From Sipunculus nudus (taxonomy: Eukaryota; Annelida; Sipuncula; Golfingiida; Sipunculidae), in assembly GCA_026874595.1 (NCBI GenBank), contig JAPPUL010000095.1, positions 372,001 to 436,000 of the forward strand: a stretch of DNA of 64,000 bases, in the 5' to 3' direction. A program made the position numbers and the translations under genes. This document shows positions 9,099-19,409 of this stretch, piece after piece; positions within the stretch are counted from its first letter, which is position 1, and every line of letters begins with the position of its first letter. The notes under the pieces were generated by a model. That model had not been told where the DNA came from, made no database searches, and saw nothing but the letters and a program-made list of their open reading frames with translations.

Positions 9099-9899
9099 AT
9101 GAAAAACGAAATAAAGATAGGAATTACTTTCTTACTTTCGCTTATCAGTTTATTTATAGCAATATTCTTCATAAAGGATATAAGTTTTGAGAGGGAAGGC
9201 AAACATTATGTAGTACGTTTTGATTTTCTTGATAATTTACTTGAAGGAGGACATGTAAAGCTATTTGGGGGGATACGGATAGGAACGGTATTAGATTTAT
9301 ACCACAATGTAGATAAAGCCGAGGCAAAGATAATAATCTACGATGAAACAATAAACGAGTTAATAAAGTCCAAAAAGCCTAAATTCAAGGTAAACAGTGC
9401 AAGCCTTTTAGGAGAAAAGTATCTATCAATATCTTTTGATTCTCAAACCTATAAAAAAAGAGAAACGACAAAGTTAGCAGATGGAAAGGAAATTCCTCTC
9501 TTTCACGCAGAAAGTACTCAGAATATAAATTCAATAATAAACAAATTAGACAAAGCTATGGATAAAATAGATAAAGGAATAATCGAAGATCTGGGTGTAA
9601 TCTTAAAGGAGATAAGGACTCATTTACAAAGTAAAGAAATGCAAAGCGCCATCACAAATTTATATGAATCGTCAGACAAGCTAAATAATGCAATAGTCAA
9701 TACAAATAAACTTGTTAAAACCCTAAACATTATAGCACAAGATATAAACGATATAAATAAACCTATAGGGAGAGTATTAAAAGATGAGAAAATGGGCAAG
9801 GACTTAAAACAAATAATAAGTAATGTAAAGCAAATTACAAAGGAACTGAAAACACATCCACTAATAAAAACCCAAGTTACAAAACAAGGACCATACTAA
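9099..9899 (+). CDS. MCE-family lipid-transport protein (MlaD-like)
   Basis: 266 aa. One N-terminal membrane anchor (about residues 7-26) precedes a single MCE domain (about residues 38-125), recognisable by GGHVKLFGGIRIGTV and GEKYLSISF. A long helical region follows, with asparagine- and lysine-rich segments. MCE proteins such as MlaD form rings in the periplasm that ferry phospholipids between membranes, normally with an MlaE permease and MlaF ATPase. Neither partner is in this window, so it is either encoded apart from them or works with another permease. It converges on clpX with a 9-bp gap. Confidence 0.85.
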   Translation: MKNEIKIGITFLLSLISLFIAIFFIKDISFEREGKHYVVRFDFLDNLLEGGHVKLFGGIRIGTVLDLYHNVDKAEAKIIIYDETINELIKSKKPKFKVNSASLLGEKYLSISFDSQTYKKRETTKLADGKEIPLFHAESTQNINSIINKLDKAMDKIDKGIIEDLGVILKEIRTHLQSKEMQSAITNLYESSDKLNNAIVNTNKLVKTLNIIAQDINDINKPIGRVLKDEKMGKDLKQIISNVKQITKELKTHPLIKTQVTKQGPY

Positions 9900-9908
9900 A
9901 CATTAACG

Positions 9909-11267
9909 CTAAGCTGATTTCTTATTAAAAACAATAAGAGGATCCTCTTTTTTTTCTATCACCTCTTTTGTAATGACTACCTTCTTAGCTTCAGAAGAGG
10001 GTATCTCATACATTAATTCAAGCATAACATCTTCTAATATAAACTTAAGACCACGTGCGCCCGTCTTTTGATTTAAAGCCTGTTCCCCTATCGTATCAAG
10101 AGCATCGTCTGTAAATTCAAGTTCAACCCCTTCCATCTCAAAAATCTTCTTATACTGCTTTATTAATGCATTCTTCGGCTCCGTCAATATTCGCACCAAG
10201 GCTTGCCTGTCTAAATTGTCAAGCGACGTTACAGAAGGTAAGCGCCCTATAAACTCAGGGATTAACCCGTATTTTACTAAATCATCAGGTACTACATACT
10301 TTAATATACTACCTGTATTACGCTCTTTATTATGCATCCCGCCTATATATCTACTTTTAAGCCCTTGTCGTTCTTTATCAGCACCACTTACAAAACCTAC
10401 CGTATTCTTTCCTAAACGAGATTGGATTATCTTATCAAGCCCTATAAATGCTCCCCCCACTATAAATAGTATATTTGTTGTATCTATCTTTAACAACTCT
10501 TGGTGCGGATGCTTCCTCCCTCCATGTGGCGGCACTGATGCTACTGTCCCCTCTATTATCTTTAATAATGCTTGTTGTACTCCTTCGCCAGACACATCAC
10601 GAGTTATTGAAGCGTTTTCCGTCTTCCGCCCTATCTTGTCTATCTCATCTATATAGATTATCCCAACTTCTGCATCTGCTACTGCTTCCTTTATATCATT
10701 TCCATCTCCTTTACTTGCGTTTTGGATCAATTTTAATAATATATTTTCTACATCCTCTCCTACATATCCTGCCTCTGTTAAAGTCGTTGCGTCTACCATC
10801 GCAAATGGAACATCTAATATCTTTGCCAGGGTCCGTGCTAGCAACGTCTTCCCTGTGCCTGTATTCCCTATTAACAATATATTGCTCTTCTCAAGCACAA
10901 CTTCATCTTTTTCTACCTTATCTATTAGTCCTCCTTTACTACGCGCTTTTATTTTCTCTTGTTTTAACAATATCCTTTTGAAATGATTATATACTGCTAC
11001 CGATAAAATCTTCTTAGCCTCATCTTGCAATATAACATATTCATCTAATATCGATTTTATTGCTTTAGGCTTCTTTATATCTCCCTCTTCTATCTCTTTT
11101 CTCCCTTTGCTACTGTTCTCTATTATTATATCTCTACAAGCTTCCACGCATCCATCGCATATAAATACCCCATAGCCTGCTATCAATTTGTCTACTTTCT
11201 CTTGACTACGTCCACAAAATGAACATTGTGCCTCATAATCCGATTTAAACCCATCACCCTTTTTCAT
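9909..11267 (-). CDS. clpX: ATP-dependent Clp protease ATP-binding subunit ClpX
   Basis: 452 aa. ClpX unfolds tagged proteins and feeds them to ClpP. The N-terminal zinc domain has C15, C18, C37 and C40. The AAA+ module has Walker A GNTGTGKT near residue 134, Walker B with DEIDKIGR, the pore loop GYVGEDVEN and the ClpX-specific EFIGRLP region. The segment [11 protein letters not shown] lies in the part of ClpX that, in characterised proteins, carries the IGF-type ClpP-docking loop; here it reads TVGF. The length is slightly greater than usual because of inserts around residues 60-130. An AGGAG site precedes the ATG. It is 72 bp downstream of clpP on the same strand, the usual clpP-clpX order. 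Confidence 0.97.
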   Translation of the reverse strand: MKKGDGFKSDYEAQCSFCGRSQEKVDKLIAGYGVFICDGCVEACRDIIIENSSKGRKEIEEGDIKKPKAIKSILDEYVILQDEAKKILSVAVYNHFKRILLKQEKIKARSKGGLIDKVEKDEVVLEKSNILLIGNTGTGKTLLARTLAKILDVPFAMVDATTLTEAGYVGEDVENILLKLIQNASKGDGNDIKEAVADAEVGIIYIDEIDKIGRKTENASITRDVSGEGVQQALLKIIEGTVASVPPHGGRKHPHQELLKIDTTNILFIVGGAFIGLDKIIQSRLGKNTVGFVSGADKERQGLKSRYIGGMHNKERNTGSILKYVVPDDLVKYGLIPEFIGRLPSVTSLDNLDRQALVRILTEPKNALIKQYKKIFEMEGVELEFTDDALDTIGEQALNQKTGARGLKFILEDVMLELMYEIPSSEAKKVVITKEVIEKKEDPLIVFNKKSA

Positions 11268-11339
11268 ATCTTCTCCTAGCCTATACTACTTTTAGGTTAT
11301 CCTTCTCTTTTATCTCTTCTTTACTTTCTTTTAACTAGC

Positions 11340-11963
11340 TCACTTCTTTATCGCTGCTGCCTCAAGATCACTCGTATCCTCAGACCTTTCTATTACTGTG
11401 TCTATTATCCCATATTCTTGAGACTCACGCGCACTCATGAAAAAATCTCTGTCTGTATCTCTTTCTATCGTTTCAAGACTATTGCCTGTGTGGCGTATCA
11501 ATATCTCGTTTATTATATTCCTTATCCGTATAAGCTCGTTTGCCTGGATTTCTATATCTGTGGCTTGTCCCGTTGCCCCGCCAAGTGGCTGATGAATCAT
11601 TATCCTTGAGTGCGGCAAAGAATATCTTTTACCCTTTGCACCACTTGCTAAAAGCAATGCTCCCATACTACTTGCCTCCCCTATACATATTGTTTGGACA
11701 TCCGGCTTTACATATTGTATTGTATCATATATTGCAAGACCTCCTGTTACTGACCCTCCTGGCGTATTTATATACAAATATATGTCCTTATCAGGATCAT
11801 CTGCTTCTAAAAACAACAATTGTCCTACCACTATATTTGCTGTTACCTCATTTATAAATGATTGAATAAATACTATCCTATCCTTTAATAGTCTTGAATA
11901 TAAATCAAAATATCTTTCGCCTCGACTCGATTGCTCATGGACTGTTGGTACATATACTGACAT
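11340..11963 (-). CDS. clpP: ATP-dependent Clp protease proteolytic subunit ClpP
   Basis: 207 aa, standard length. The serine protease triad is visible: serine in GEASSMGA (about residue 98), histidine in MIHQP (about residue 123) and aspartate in DTDRDFF (about residue 172). The N-terminus ([13 protein letters not shown]) is the usual short propeptide and axial loop region. Fourteen subunits assemble into the chamber that degrades proteins delivered by ClpX, encoded next door. An AAGGAGA ribosome-binding site lies just upstream. No trigger factor gene is adjacent. Confidence 0.97.
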   Translation of the reverse strand: MSVYVPTVHEQSSRGERYFDLYSRLLKDRIVFIQSFINEVTANIVVGQLLFLEADDPDKDIYLYINTPGGSVTGGLAIYDTIQYVKPDVQTICIGEASSMGALLLASGAKGKRYSLPHSRIMIHQPLGGATGQATDIEIQANELIRIRNIINEILIRHTGNSLETIERDTDRDFFMSARESQEYGIIDTVIERSEDTSDLEAAAIKK

Positions 11964-12101
11964 CTATTCTCCTTCTTTTTCTATTTACTTTTAATTGTTT
12001 AGTATAACTAGCTTTTATAATATTCTTTAGCATAAACTTGTTTACAAGATAATAATTATTACTCATAATTCAAGACCTCTTTTATTCTCATAATTACTTT
12101 T

Positions 12102-13076
12102 TTAAAAAACTGCCTCCAGTTGTTTATACTTCATAATATATTCTTCGTAGCTCCTTCCATTAAGTCTTTCCTCTCCTTTGCTTTTGGATAGTATATAACG
12201 TCTAAGTCCAAAATATAGCGCGCTTAGCTTAATCCACTCCCATAATACTATATCTTCATAATTTATACGCTTTCTTGCGCTCATATTATAACCACACATT
12301 AATTCCATATACAAATCATCTCTTATCCCTTTACTATCCATACACCAACTTAATACCACCACCCCTAGATCAAAGTATTTTGGCCCATATAAATAACTTG
12401 CAAAATCTAGTACCTTATATAGTTTATTTCCTACAAAATAGGTGTTGTCTGGAAATAAATCTCCATGCAAAAATACTTTCTCACTTAGACCATTTCTTTC
12501 TTCTAGTAGCATAAACTTATGTCGCAATATACGCTCTACATCTAAACTTCCCTCCATACCTCCCCATCTCTCAAACACCTCTTTATTCATTTTATAAAAA
12601 CTATTTTCTACCCCCTCCCCCTTTATACCTTCCTGTAGCCCTTTTGACAATAATTCGACTTCTACTCTGTGTAATCTACCAAGAAATTTACCCACCTCTC
12701 TTATTATCTCTTTATCTATTCTCTTGGGATATTCTCCCTTTACATACTCAAATATTACCAGCGGCTTCTCATTTATACGTAATACTCCATACCCTATGTC
12801 GCATGCTACGTCAAAACCATTGCTGCGTAAGTATTTTAATACTTCTAACTCATAACGTACTTTCTTATAACTTTCTCTCTCGTATAGCTTTATGAAATAT
12901 TTACGCCCATCTGCTCCTACCCCTATATAGCTTCTTGATGATATCCCTAAACCATTTAGCTCTTTTAGTCTTTTTACTTCAAGCCCGCATACCCTTTTTA
13001 TCCCTTCCTTTAGCATTTCTAATAGCATTAATACATTTATATCCTCAAATCTATACAAATAATTTATTCTATTCAT
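12102..13076 (-). CDS. APH/choline-kinase fold phosphotransferase, homoserine kinase II-like
   Basis: 324 aa. The protein-kinase-like phosphotransferase fold is shown by KYFIKLYE (ATP-binding lysine region, about residue 60), VIFEYVKGEYP, the catalytic loop FLHGDLFPDN near residue 205 and the metal-binding VLDFASYLYGPKYFDL near residue 223. This loop and the following region resemble type II homoserine kinases and related small-molecule kinases. A separate GHMP-type homoserine kinase is encoded at 35532-36449, so this enzyme may act on another amino-alcohol or sugar; the substrate cannot be read from sequence. It is 138 bp upstream of clpP on the same strand and may or may not share its transcript. 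Confidence 0.75.
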   Translation of the reverse strand: MNRINYLYRFEDINVLMLLEMLKEGIKRVCGLEVKRLKELNGLGISSRSYIGVGADGRKYFIKLYERESYKKVRYELEVLKYLRSNGFDVACDIGYGVLRINEKPLVIFEYVKGEYPKRIDKEIIREVGKFLGRLHRVEVELLSKGLQEGIKGEGVENSFYKMNKEVFERWGGMEGSLDVERILRHKFMLLEERNGLSEKVFLHGDLFPDNTYFVGNKLYKVLDFASYLYGPKYFDLGVVVLSWCMDSKGIRDDLYMELMCGYNMSARKRINYEDIVLWEWIKLSALYFGLRRYILSKSKGEERLNGRSYEEYIMKYKQLEAVF

Positions 13077-13366
13077 CGTTTAATAAAAGCTTTTTATATA
13101 CGCTTTGCTTCCTCTTTGCTTCCTCTTTACTCCCTCTTTACTTCCTTTTAGCTCTTTTTTCCTCTTTTTTCCTCTTTTTACATAAATTATTTGTTTTTAC
13201 TTTTTTTCTGTTATATCTTTACGCTTTTTTGGGTATTTCTTATATGTCTTATTGAAACTAATGCTCCTTTTCATATTAATTACATATTAATTACTTTGGG
13301 AAGAGATTTGTTCGATATTGTTTAACTTTTATTTCCTCTCATTTTCTTTGGGTGAATACTATTTAT

Positions 13367-14488
13367 ATGAAAAAGGATATTTTTAAATTAGTTATTTGGT
13401 CTTGTGCTTTTATTCTTATTGCTTTTATTGCTTTCTTTACTTATAAGCCTTCTAAGGATAAGCAGAATAATGATAATAAGCAGTTTGACCTTTTTGACGC
13501 TGACTCAAGAACAATATCTAAGATAAATATTAATACCGATAACATTAAACTTTCGCTTTTTAAGAACAATAATATTTGGAAAATTCAAGCAGAGCCCAAT
13601 ATCGATATCGATACTTCTATTGTAGGGCGTTGGTTAAATACTTTCTTCTCTCTTAAAACTAATAACTCATTTGAAATAAAGGATAAGGACCTTGAGCAGT
13701 TTGGACTGAATACGAAAAAGCCTACCTTCTCCGCTTCTAATGACAAGGATAGCTTCTCTCTTACCATCGGGGATAGGACTCCTGACGAGATAAGCTATTA
13801 TGCTATCTCTAATCAGAAAAACTCTAAAAACAAAATCCTTACCATAAGTTCTGCCTCCATTGATGGTAATCAAAGATTAGAGTTTAACACAAAGCAGTTT
13901 AGAAATAAGGATTTTATGAAAATTAAGCCAAATGATATTTCGCATATCGTCCTTAATAACAATACAAAGTTTATTAAAACTAAAACCGCTATCGCTCATC
14001 TTCCTTATCTGCCTGACTATATCCGTTTGCCCAAGTATATTACATTCGACAAGAACAAGAAAATTCTAGTTACTAATTCTACTATCTCATTTAAACAAAA
14101 ACAAGAACTTGAAAACCTTGCTAGTAAGTCTGATACCGCTTTTATTAACTCTGTTAGTAATCTATATACCAATTCTAATCAAGACCTTTGGACTATACAA
14201 AATCCTAAAGCTTTTATCGATACTTCTAAAGTTAGCTCTTTTGTTAAAAATATTTTAGACATTAGGGCGCAAGATTTTCCTGAATATAATACCATACCCA
14301 CTTCTAACAAAAATGATATCTATATAAATATTGTTTCTAAAAAAACTAATAAGTCGACTAGTATTAGAATCTCTCTTTTTAACTCTAATTCATATGTTTA
14401 TATGAAAGATAATAGCACTTTGTATCAGGTCAGAAAAGATACTTTTGATATGCTAAATAAAACTATTGAGTATTTTTATCTTAAATAA
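13367..14488 (+). CDS. Membrane-anchored DUF4340-like protein
   Basis: About 373 aa from the ATG at 13367; an in-frame GTG at 13352 would add five residues but sits on the GGGTGA that better serves as ribosome-binding site. One N-terminal membrane helix (about residues 8-28) is followed by an extracytoplasmic body with repeated beta-rich units such as LEQFGLNTKKPTFS and SLTIGDRTPDEISYYA. This is the pattern of DUF4340 proteins, which usually accompany Gld-type ABC exporters. Such an exporter is encoded at 15631-19250, separated by leuB and on the opposite strand. The coding strand is pyrimidine-rich, unlike most plus-strand genes here. Confidence 0.65.
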   Translation: MKKDIFKLVIWSCAFILIAFIAFFTYKPSKDKQNNDNKQFDLFDADSRTISKININTDNIKLSLFKNNNIWKIQAEPNIDIDTSIVGRWLNTFFSLKTNNSFEIKDKDLEQFGLNTKKPTFSASNDKDSFSLTIGDRTPDEISYYAISNQKNSKNKILTISSASIDGNQRLEFNTKQFRNKDFMKIKPNDISHIVLNNNTKFIKTKTAIAHLPYLPDYIRLPKYITFDKNKKILVTNSTISFKQKQELENLASKSDTAFINSVSNLYTNSNQDLWTIQNPKAFIDTSKVSSFVKNILDIRAQDFPEYNTIPTSNKNDIYINIVSKKTNKSTSIRISLFNSNSYVYMKDNSTLYQVRKDTFDMLNKTIEYFYLK

Positions 14489-14509
14489 AATAAATTAGAT
14501 AGGAATGCT

Positions 14510-15601
14510 TTAACTACTTATCTCAGCCACTATAAGGTCTCCTATAACCTCAGTCGACACCAACCGTGTTCCTTCATCCATTATGTCTTTTGTCCTATAG
14601 CCTTTATCAAGAACACAGTTTACTCCCTCAAATATATCTTTATATGCCTTGTCCATCCCAAAACTGTGTTTTAACATCATTGCCATTGACAATATTTGTG
14701 CTATTGGATTAGCAAGTCCTTGCCCCGCTATATCCGGTGCGCTACCTCCTATCGGCTCGTATAATCCAAAAGAACTTGACGACACTGACGCGCTTGGTAA
14801 CATCCCTATCGACCCCGTTAGCATCGCAGCTTCATCACTTAGTATATCTCCAAACATATTTCCACAAAGTATTACATCAAAACTTTTTGGCTCGCTCACT
14901 AGCTTCATCGCTGCAGCATCTATATACATCGATTCTAACTCAACTTCTGCATACTCTTTACTAACCTCATTTACAACCTCTCGCCACAACACCATACTCG
15001 TAAGCACATTAGCCTTGTCTATCGAACTCACCTTCTTTCTCCTGCTTAATGCTGCCTTAAATGCTACGTGTGCTATACGCTCTATTTCACCCCTACTGTA
15101 GACTAACGTATCATATGCCCGCTCCTCAAGCCCAACACCTTCCCTTCCCTTTGGTTTCCCAAAATATATTCCACCCGTAAGCTCCCTTATTACCAATATA
15201 TCAAATCCGCCACGAACTATATCCTCTCGCAAAAATGATGCTTTTGTAAGTGAATTAAATACTATTGCTGGTCGAAAGTTTGCATATAAATCAAACATCT
15301 TTCTAAGAGGTAGTAATGCTCCTCTCTCCGGTTGGGACTCCGGTGGCAAACCCTCCCATTTTGGACCGCCTACTGACCCAAATAATATCGCATCACTATC
15401 TTTACATATTCTAACAGTCTCATCAGGTAACGCTTTCCCATGCCTGTCTATTGCTATCCCTCCAACATCCCCTTCCTCTCTCGAAAAAGATATACCATAT
15501 TTGGCCTCTATAGTATCTAGTACCTTAAGTGCTTCTCGCATTATCTCAGGCCCTATTCCGTCTCCCGGCAAGATTGCAAGCTTTTTACCTTTTACACTCA
15601 T
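14510..15601 (-). CDS. leuB: 3-isopropylmalate dehydrogenase
   Basis: 363 aa. LeuB oxidises and decarboxylates 3-isopropylmalate to 2-oxoisocaproate in leucine synthesis, using NAD. Family landmarks are [11 protein letters not shown] at the start, [54 protein letters not shown] and [14 protein letters not shown], the last forming the NAD-binding loop. The length and motif order fit LeuB rather than isocitrate or tartrate dehydrogenase. It is the last gene of the minus-strand run that starts with the Gld-type ATPase, 29 bp after the GldG-like gene; leuA and leuCD are not in the window. Confidence 0.95.
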   Translation of the reverse strand: MSVKGKKLAILPGDGIGPEIMREALKVLDTIEAKYGISFSREEGDVGGIAIDRHGKALPDETVRICKDSDAILFGSVGGPKWEGLPPESQPERGALLPLRKMFDLYANFRPAIVFNSLTKASFLREDIVRGGFDILVIRELTGGIYFGKPKGREGVGLEERAYDTLVYSRGEIERIAHVAFKAALSRRKKVSSIDKANVLTSMVLWREVVNEVSKEYAEVELESMYIDAAAMKLVSEPKSFDVILCGNMFGDILSDEAAMLTGSIGMLPSASVSSSSFGLYEPIGGSAPDIAGQGLANPIAQILSMAMMLKHSFGMDKAYKDIFEGVNCVLDKGYRTKDIMDEGTRLVSTEVIGDLIVAEISS

Positions 15602-15630
15602 ATTTTATTCTCTTAGCTCAAGTTGTTATA

Positions 15631-17490
15631 CTATCTCCTTGCCTTCCTACGCTTTCTATATACATAAAGACCTATTCCCACTATTGAAAATGGCAGCAAT
15701 AAAACCGAAGTATACCAAATTATTGTTATATCTTTTTCCTTCAACAACATATCTCGTCTCTTTCGCTCCTTTGGCCTTAAGGATATCTTTTTAGTCTGTC
15801 CTGTTAGCCAGTTTAAGCCATTCATAAATAAATCTGTTCCATTATCACCTGATGCGTATTCTTCATTTATAAAATCGGAGTCGCCAAGCACTATAAGACG
15901 GGATTCTAAAACCTTCTTATTACCCAGTTCGCTCTTGTCTGCATTCCCTTCTCCTTTTATCTCCTTTTTTATTGCTATTCCAAAATTCTGAGTCCCTCTT
16001 TTGTCAAAAGCCTTGTCAAACTTCTGACTCACCTGGTCTGTTTTGCCTCTAAGCTTTACAATCGCTTTGTCACTCGTTTTAAGCAAGTAGTCTGCCGTCA
16101 AGCTCTCTTTAGCTTCAAAATACAAAGGCCTTAGACCAAAAAAGAAGGTTGTTATATTGCGAGTTTTAAGAGGATTTACTATCTTATGAGAAAGATAATT
16201 ACTTATGTGCATTAATCTTACCTCTGCAAGTGCTAAACCTCCTATACTCCCTACATTAACACGTATCTTGCGTAAGTTTGGCACATCAAATATAAAACCC
16301 TTGTCTGTACTTACTCCAAAACTTAACAAAAACTTCTGCAACAGTAGTCTATTTGGTGACTTCCTATACTGAAAAACAGGATCAAGCAACATGTATATAT
16401 TTCCACCACCATTACTATATTCTATAAGATTATCTTCCTCAAGCGAATTAAAGCCTCTTTGCGGGCCTGCAATTAGTACTGCGCTACTGTCTTTTGGCAC
16501 TGCCTTCGTTAAATCTAATTCCTTTACTATATAATTTTCTAAAGACAATAACCCTTGTATAGTATTATATATAGTTTTCAAATCCTTCTCTCCATGACCC
16601 ACCGTATAATACAATACCTTCTTTTTTACTTCAAGCAAGCTTGATATTCCACTCGTTATCTTTGACTCCCCTTGATAATTACGTCCTCTAAATAAATCTC
16701 TCTGCCTTATTACTACCGGTGTGTTATATCTATAATTCACTTTCTCAAATAATCCTATAACCTCCTCCTCAAGCGATGTTGATAAATTAGCTTTCTTATT
16801 GTATACCACTTTCCCTTGCTTATAGGCCACCTCAAATATCTTCTTTTCGTCTTCGTCCAGCTTCGATAATATATTGTTTTCCATACTGTCTATAGATATC
16901 TCATTAGGAGGTACTCGCTTTATAAGCACTATTGCTCCTAAATCTTGGGCACTAAGATCATAACTTTTAAATATTAAGGGATTCTCTTGTGGGTTTATGT
17001 AACTTACTTTTATATTTTTATTGTCCTTTACATAAAACCTTAGCAAGGTTGGCAGTGCGTTTATACCCTCTGCATCCTCCATATCCTTCTTTGCTGCAAA
17101 CACTTTTATATCTAACGGAAAATCTAATTCCTTCAATACTTCTTTTGTCTGCTCTGATAGCTCATAGAGATTTTCCTCTGTTACATCTACAAAATATTTA
17201 AAATTACTCTTTACTATTATATATATACCAACTAGTGTTGCAAAGATAAATACTGTTGTCAAAACAGAGCTTAGTCCCCTGCGTACCCCACGCTCCTTAA
17301 GTCCACTCCTAATTGAGTTATAATGCATTAACAAAAACAGTACAAATAATACCCCGCCTAATATGTACATCACAAGCGGTACTACATCATCATGCTTCCA
17401 TATAGCATAAAGACGCCCCCCCAATATAAACAATATCCCCAATACCCCCGAGCCCTTCCCATAATTCTCTTTATTTGATAATATTCCCAT
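15631..17490 (-). CDS. GldG-like component of a Gld-type ABC system
   Basis: 619 aa. Two membrane helices lie near residues 14-55, a third near 76-98 and one near residue 590 just before a basic tail (YRKRRKARR). Between them is a large extracytoplasmic region that starts with SEQTKEVLKELDFPLDIKVFA and contains VLIAGPQRGFNSLEEDNLIEY. This layout matches the GldG/ABC-type uncharacterised transport family. GldA, GldF and GldG are required for gliding in Bacteroidetes, but homologues are widespread in non-gliders, where the role is not established. It lies between the permease gene and leuB, with gaps of 58 and 29 bp. Confidence 0.8.
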   Translation of the reverse strand: MGILSNKENYGKGSGVLGILFILGGRLYAIWKHDDVVPLVMYILGGVLFVLFLLMHYNSIRSGLKERGVRRGLSSVLTTVFIFATLVGIYIIVKSNFKYFVDVTEENLYELSEQTKEVLKELDFPLDIKVFAAKKDMEDAEGINALPTLLRFYVKDNKNIKVSYINPQENPLIFKSYDLSAQDLGAIVLIKRVPPNEISIDSMENNILSKLDEDEKKIFEVAYKQGKVVYNKKANLSTSLEEEVIGLFEKVNYRYNTPVVIRQRDLFRGRNYQGESKITSGISSLLEVKKKVLYYTVGHGEKDLKTIYNTIQGLLSLENYIVKELDLTKAVPKDSSAVLIAGPQRGFNSLEEDNLIEYSNGGGNIYMLLDPVFQYRKSPNRLLLQKFLLSFGVSTDKGFIFDVPNLRKIRVNVGSIGGLALAEVRLMHISNYLSHKIVNPLKTRNITTFFFGLRPLYFEAKESLTADYLLKTSDKAIVKLRGKTDQVSQKFDKAFDKRGTQNFGIAIKKEIKGEGNADKSELGNKKVLESRLIVLGDSDFINEEYASGDNGTDLFMNGLNWLTGQTKKISLRPKERKRRDMLLKEKDITIIWYTSVLLLPFSIVGIGLYVYRKRRKARR

Positions 17491-17548
17491 ATCTTAAATC
17501 CCTTATTCTTAAATAGACATAAATTATTACACTAGTGGCTATATAATA

Positions 17549-18289
17549 CTATTTCCATATGTGCGCTTCCACTGCTTTGTTTGTAAGCACAAGCGAAAAT
17601 ATTATCCATAGCAGATAGTATAGGATATTTGTAGTGTCTAATACTCCTTTGTCAAAGTCTATATAGTGGGACAACAACGAAAACTCCCGTATCGCTTCGT
17701 TTATAATACCACTATCTCCACTCACAAATGTATGTAGTAGTAAGAAAAATAAAGACGCGCTAAGTCCGCTTATTGCTGCTATTATTTGACTACTTGTAAG
17801 GGATGAGGTGAAAAGTCCTATCCCTAGCATCCCACCCCCTAAAAACAACAACCCTAAATATGCTGAAAATGCAACACCATAATCAGGGCCTGCTTCGCTA
17901 TATATATCCATTATAAATACGTGCACCAATGTCGTCAAAAGTATTATTGCATACAACACAAAGGCTGATAAATATTTACCCACAACCAACGATAACGTGC
18001 TTATTGGAGAGGTTAGTATAAGCTCAAGTGTTCCGCTACGCTTTTCCTCTGAGAAGAGTTTTATTGTTAAAATAGGACACAGGAATAATATCAAAATTAA
18101 GTAATTCCTTAATAATAACCCTACGTTCGCTTGCGCTCCACCTAAATACGTAGGCGAACTCCCTATAAAACTTACAAATAATACTCCTGTTAGAAAAACA
18201 AATAAAAATGCCACCACGTATGCTATCGGTGATACGAAATATGACATCATCTCTCTTTTAAATACTACGTATATCCCTTTAAAAACCAT
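17549..18289 (-). CDS. GldF-like ABC transporter permease
   Basis: 246 aa with six hydrophobic segments. The N-terminal FKGIYVVFKREMMSYFVSPIAYVV and the cytoplasmic KLFSEEKRSGTLELILTSPIS (ABC-2 permease coupling region) are typical of GldF-type permeases. It should form the membrane channel part with the ATPase encoded 40 bp upstream and the GldG-like protein downstream. No function beyond transport can be assigned. Confidence 0.85.
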   Translation of the reverse strand: MVFKGIYVVFKREMMSYFVSPIAYVVAFLFVFLTGVLFVSFIGSSPTYLGGAQANVGLLLRNYLILILFLCPILTIKLFSEEKRSGTLELILTSPISTLSLVVGKYLSAFVLYAIILLTTLVHVFIMDIYSEAGPDYGVAFSAYLGLLFLGGGMLGIGLFTSSLTSSQIIAAISGLSASLFFLLLHTFVSGDSGIINEAIREFSLLSHYIDFDKGVLDTTNILYYLLWIIFSLVLTNKAVEAHIWK

Positions 18290-18329
18290 TATTACCCCTA
18301 TTAGTTCTTCATAAAGCTAATATAACAAT

Positions 18330-19250
18330 TTAGTCCTTCTGAGTTAATGATATGAATGCCTTCTCAAGCGTCATGTCTTCTTTTCTAAGCTCAAGCAATT
18401 CATATTTATTCTTTATAAGCTTTGAAGCTACCAAAGCACGCACATCCTCACCCTCTTCCATCTCAATCTCAAGCAGCCCCTCCCCATTCACTTTGACATC
18501 TAAAACACCCTTAACCTTAGATATAATATCTTGCGCTCCTAATGAATCGCTTTTCACTTGTACATACAATAAATTGGCATTCGATAAATCTCTAACTAAC
18601 TCCCTCTCCTTACCCTGCGCAACTATTCTGCCCTCAGATATTATTATTATCTTCTCACATGTTTGACTCACTTCAGGCAATATGTGACTACTTAATATCA
18701 CTGTCCGCTCATCCTTCAAATTCGCTATCAAATCCCTTATCTCTATTATTTGATTCGGATCAAGTCCTACTGTCGGTTCATCAAGTATCAATATTTCAGG
18801 ATCATGTATTAGTGCCTGAGCAAGCCCTACCCTTTGCCTGTATCCTTTAGATAAAGTACCTATTATATCATAACGTCTGTCTCTTATTCTAACTGCATCC
18901 AAAACATATTCTAAGCGCTCCTTAAGCCGTTTTCCGCGTAGCCCCTTAAGTTCTCCCATCGTCATCAAAAAACTCTCTATACTCATCTCTGGGTACAAAG
19001 GACAGTTCTCAGGCAAATACCCGATAAGCTCTTTTACTTTAAGACTCTCCTCCTGTATGTCAAGTCCATTTACAAAAACTTCTCCCCTGTTTAATGGAAC
19101 ATACCCTGTTATAACTCTCATTAAAGTTGTTTTCCCTGCCCCGTTTTGTCCAAGCAAGCCCACTATGTCTCCTTTCTGAACTTCAAAACTTAATTCCTTT
19201 AGTACCTCAACTTCGCCATAGCTTTTACTTAAGTTTGATACGCTTATCAT
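18330..19250 (-). CDS. GldA-like ABC transporter ATP-binding protein
   Basis: 306 aa. All ABC ATPase motifs are present: Walker A GQNGAGKTT (about residue 34), Q-loop in GYLPENCPLY, signature LSKGYRQRVGLAQAL (about residue 135), Walker B LILDEPTVGLDP and the switch histidine in LSSHILPE. The C-terminal 80 residues form the extra domain seen in the GldA/CcmA-type subfamily. It heads a minus-strand run with the permease, GldG-like protein and leuB. Confidence 0.9.
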   Translation of the reverse strand: MISVSNLSKSYGEVEVLKELSFEVQKGDIVGLLGQNGAGKTTLMRVITGYVPLNRGEVFVNGLDIQEESLKVKELIGYLPENCPLYPEMSIESFLMTMGELKGLRGKRLKERLEYVLDAVRIRDRRYDIIGTLSKGYRQRVGLAQALIHDPEILILDEPTVGLDPNQIIEIRDLIANLKDERTVILSSHILPEVSQTCEKIIIISEGRIVAQGKERELVRDLSNANLLYVQVKSDSLGAQDIISKVKGVLDVKVNGEGLLEIEMEEGEDVRALVASKLIKNKYELLELRKEDMTLEKAFISLTQKD

Positions 19251-19409
19251 TTAACCTTTTTCCTAATTTATAATTTGATTGCTAATAATTACTCTGACCC
19301 ATACTTAGACGTTTTAAAATATTCTAAGATAACACCTTCAAGGGCTAACGTCAACCAGCTAATACTCGATTTATTCTTAACTACCTTATAATCTATTATA
19401 CCTAGTTTT

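Noticed and set aside
10216-10981. Two long plus-strand frames inside clpX
   Set aside because: Antisense shadows of a very well conserved gene.
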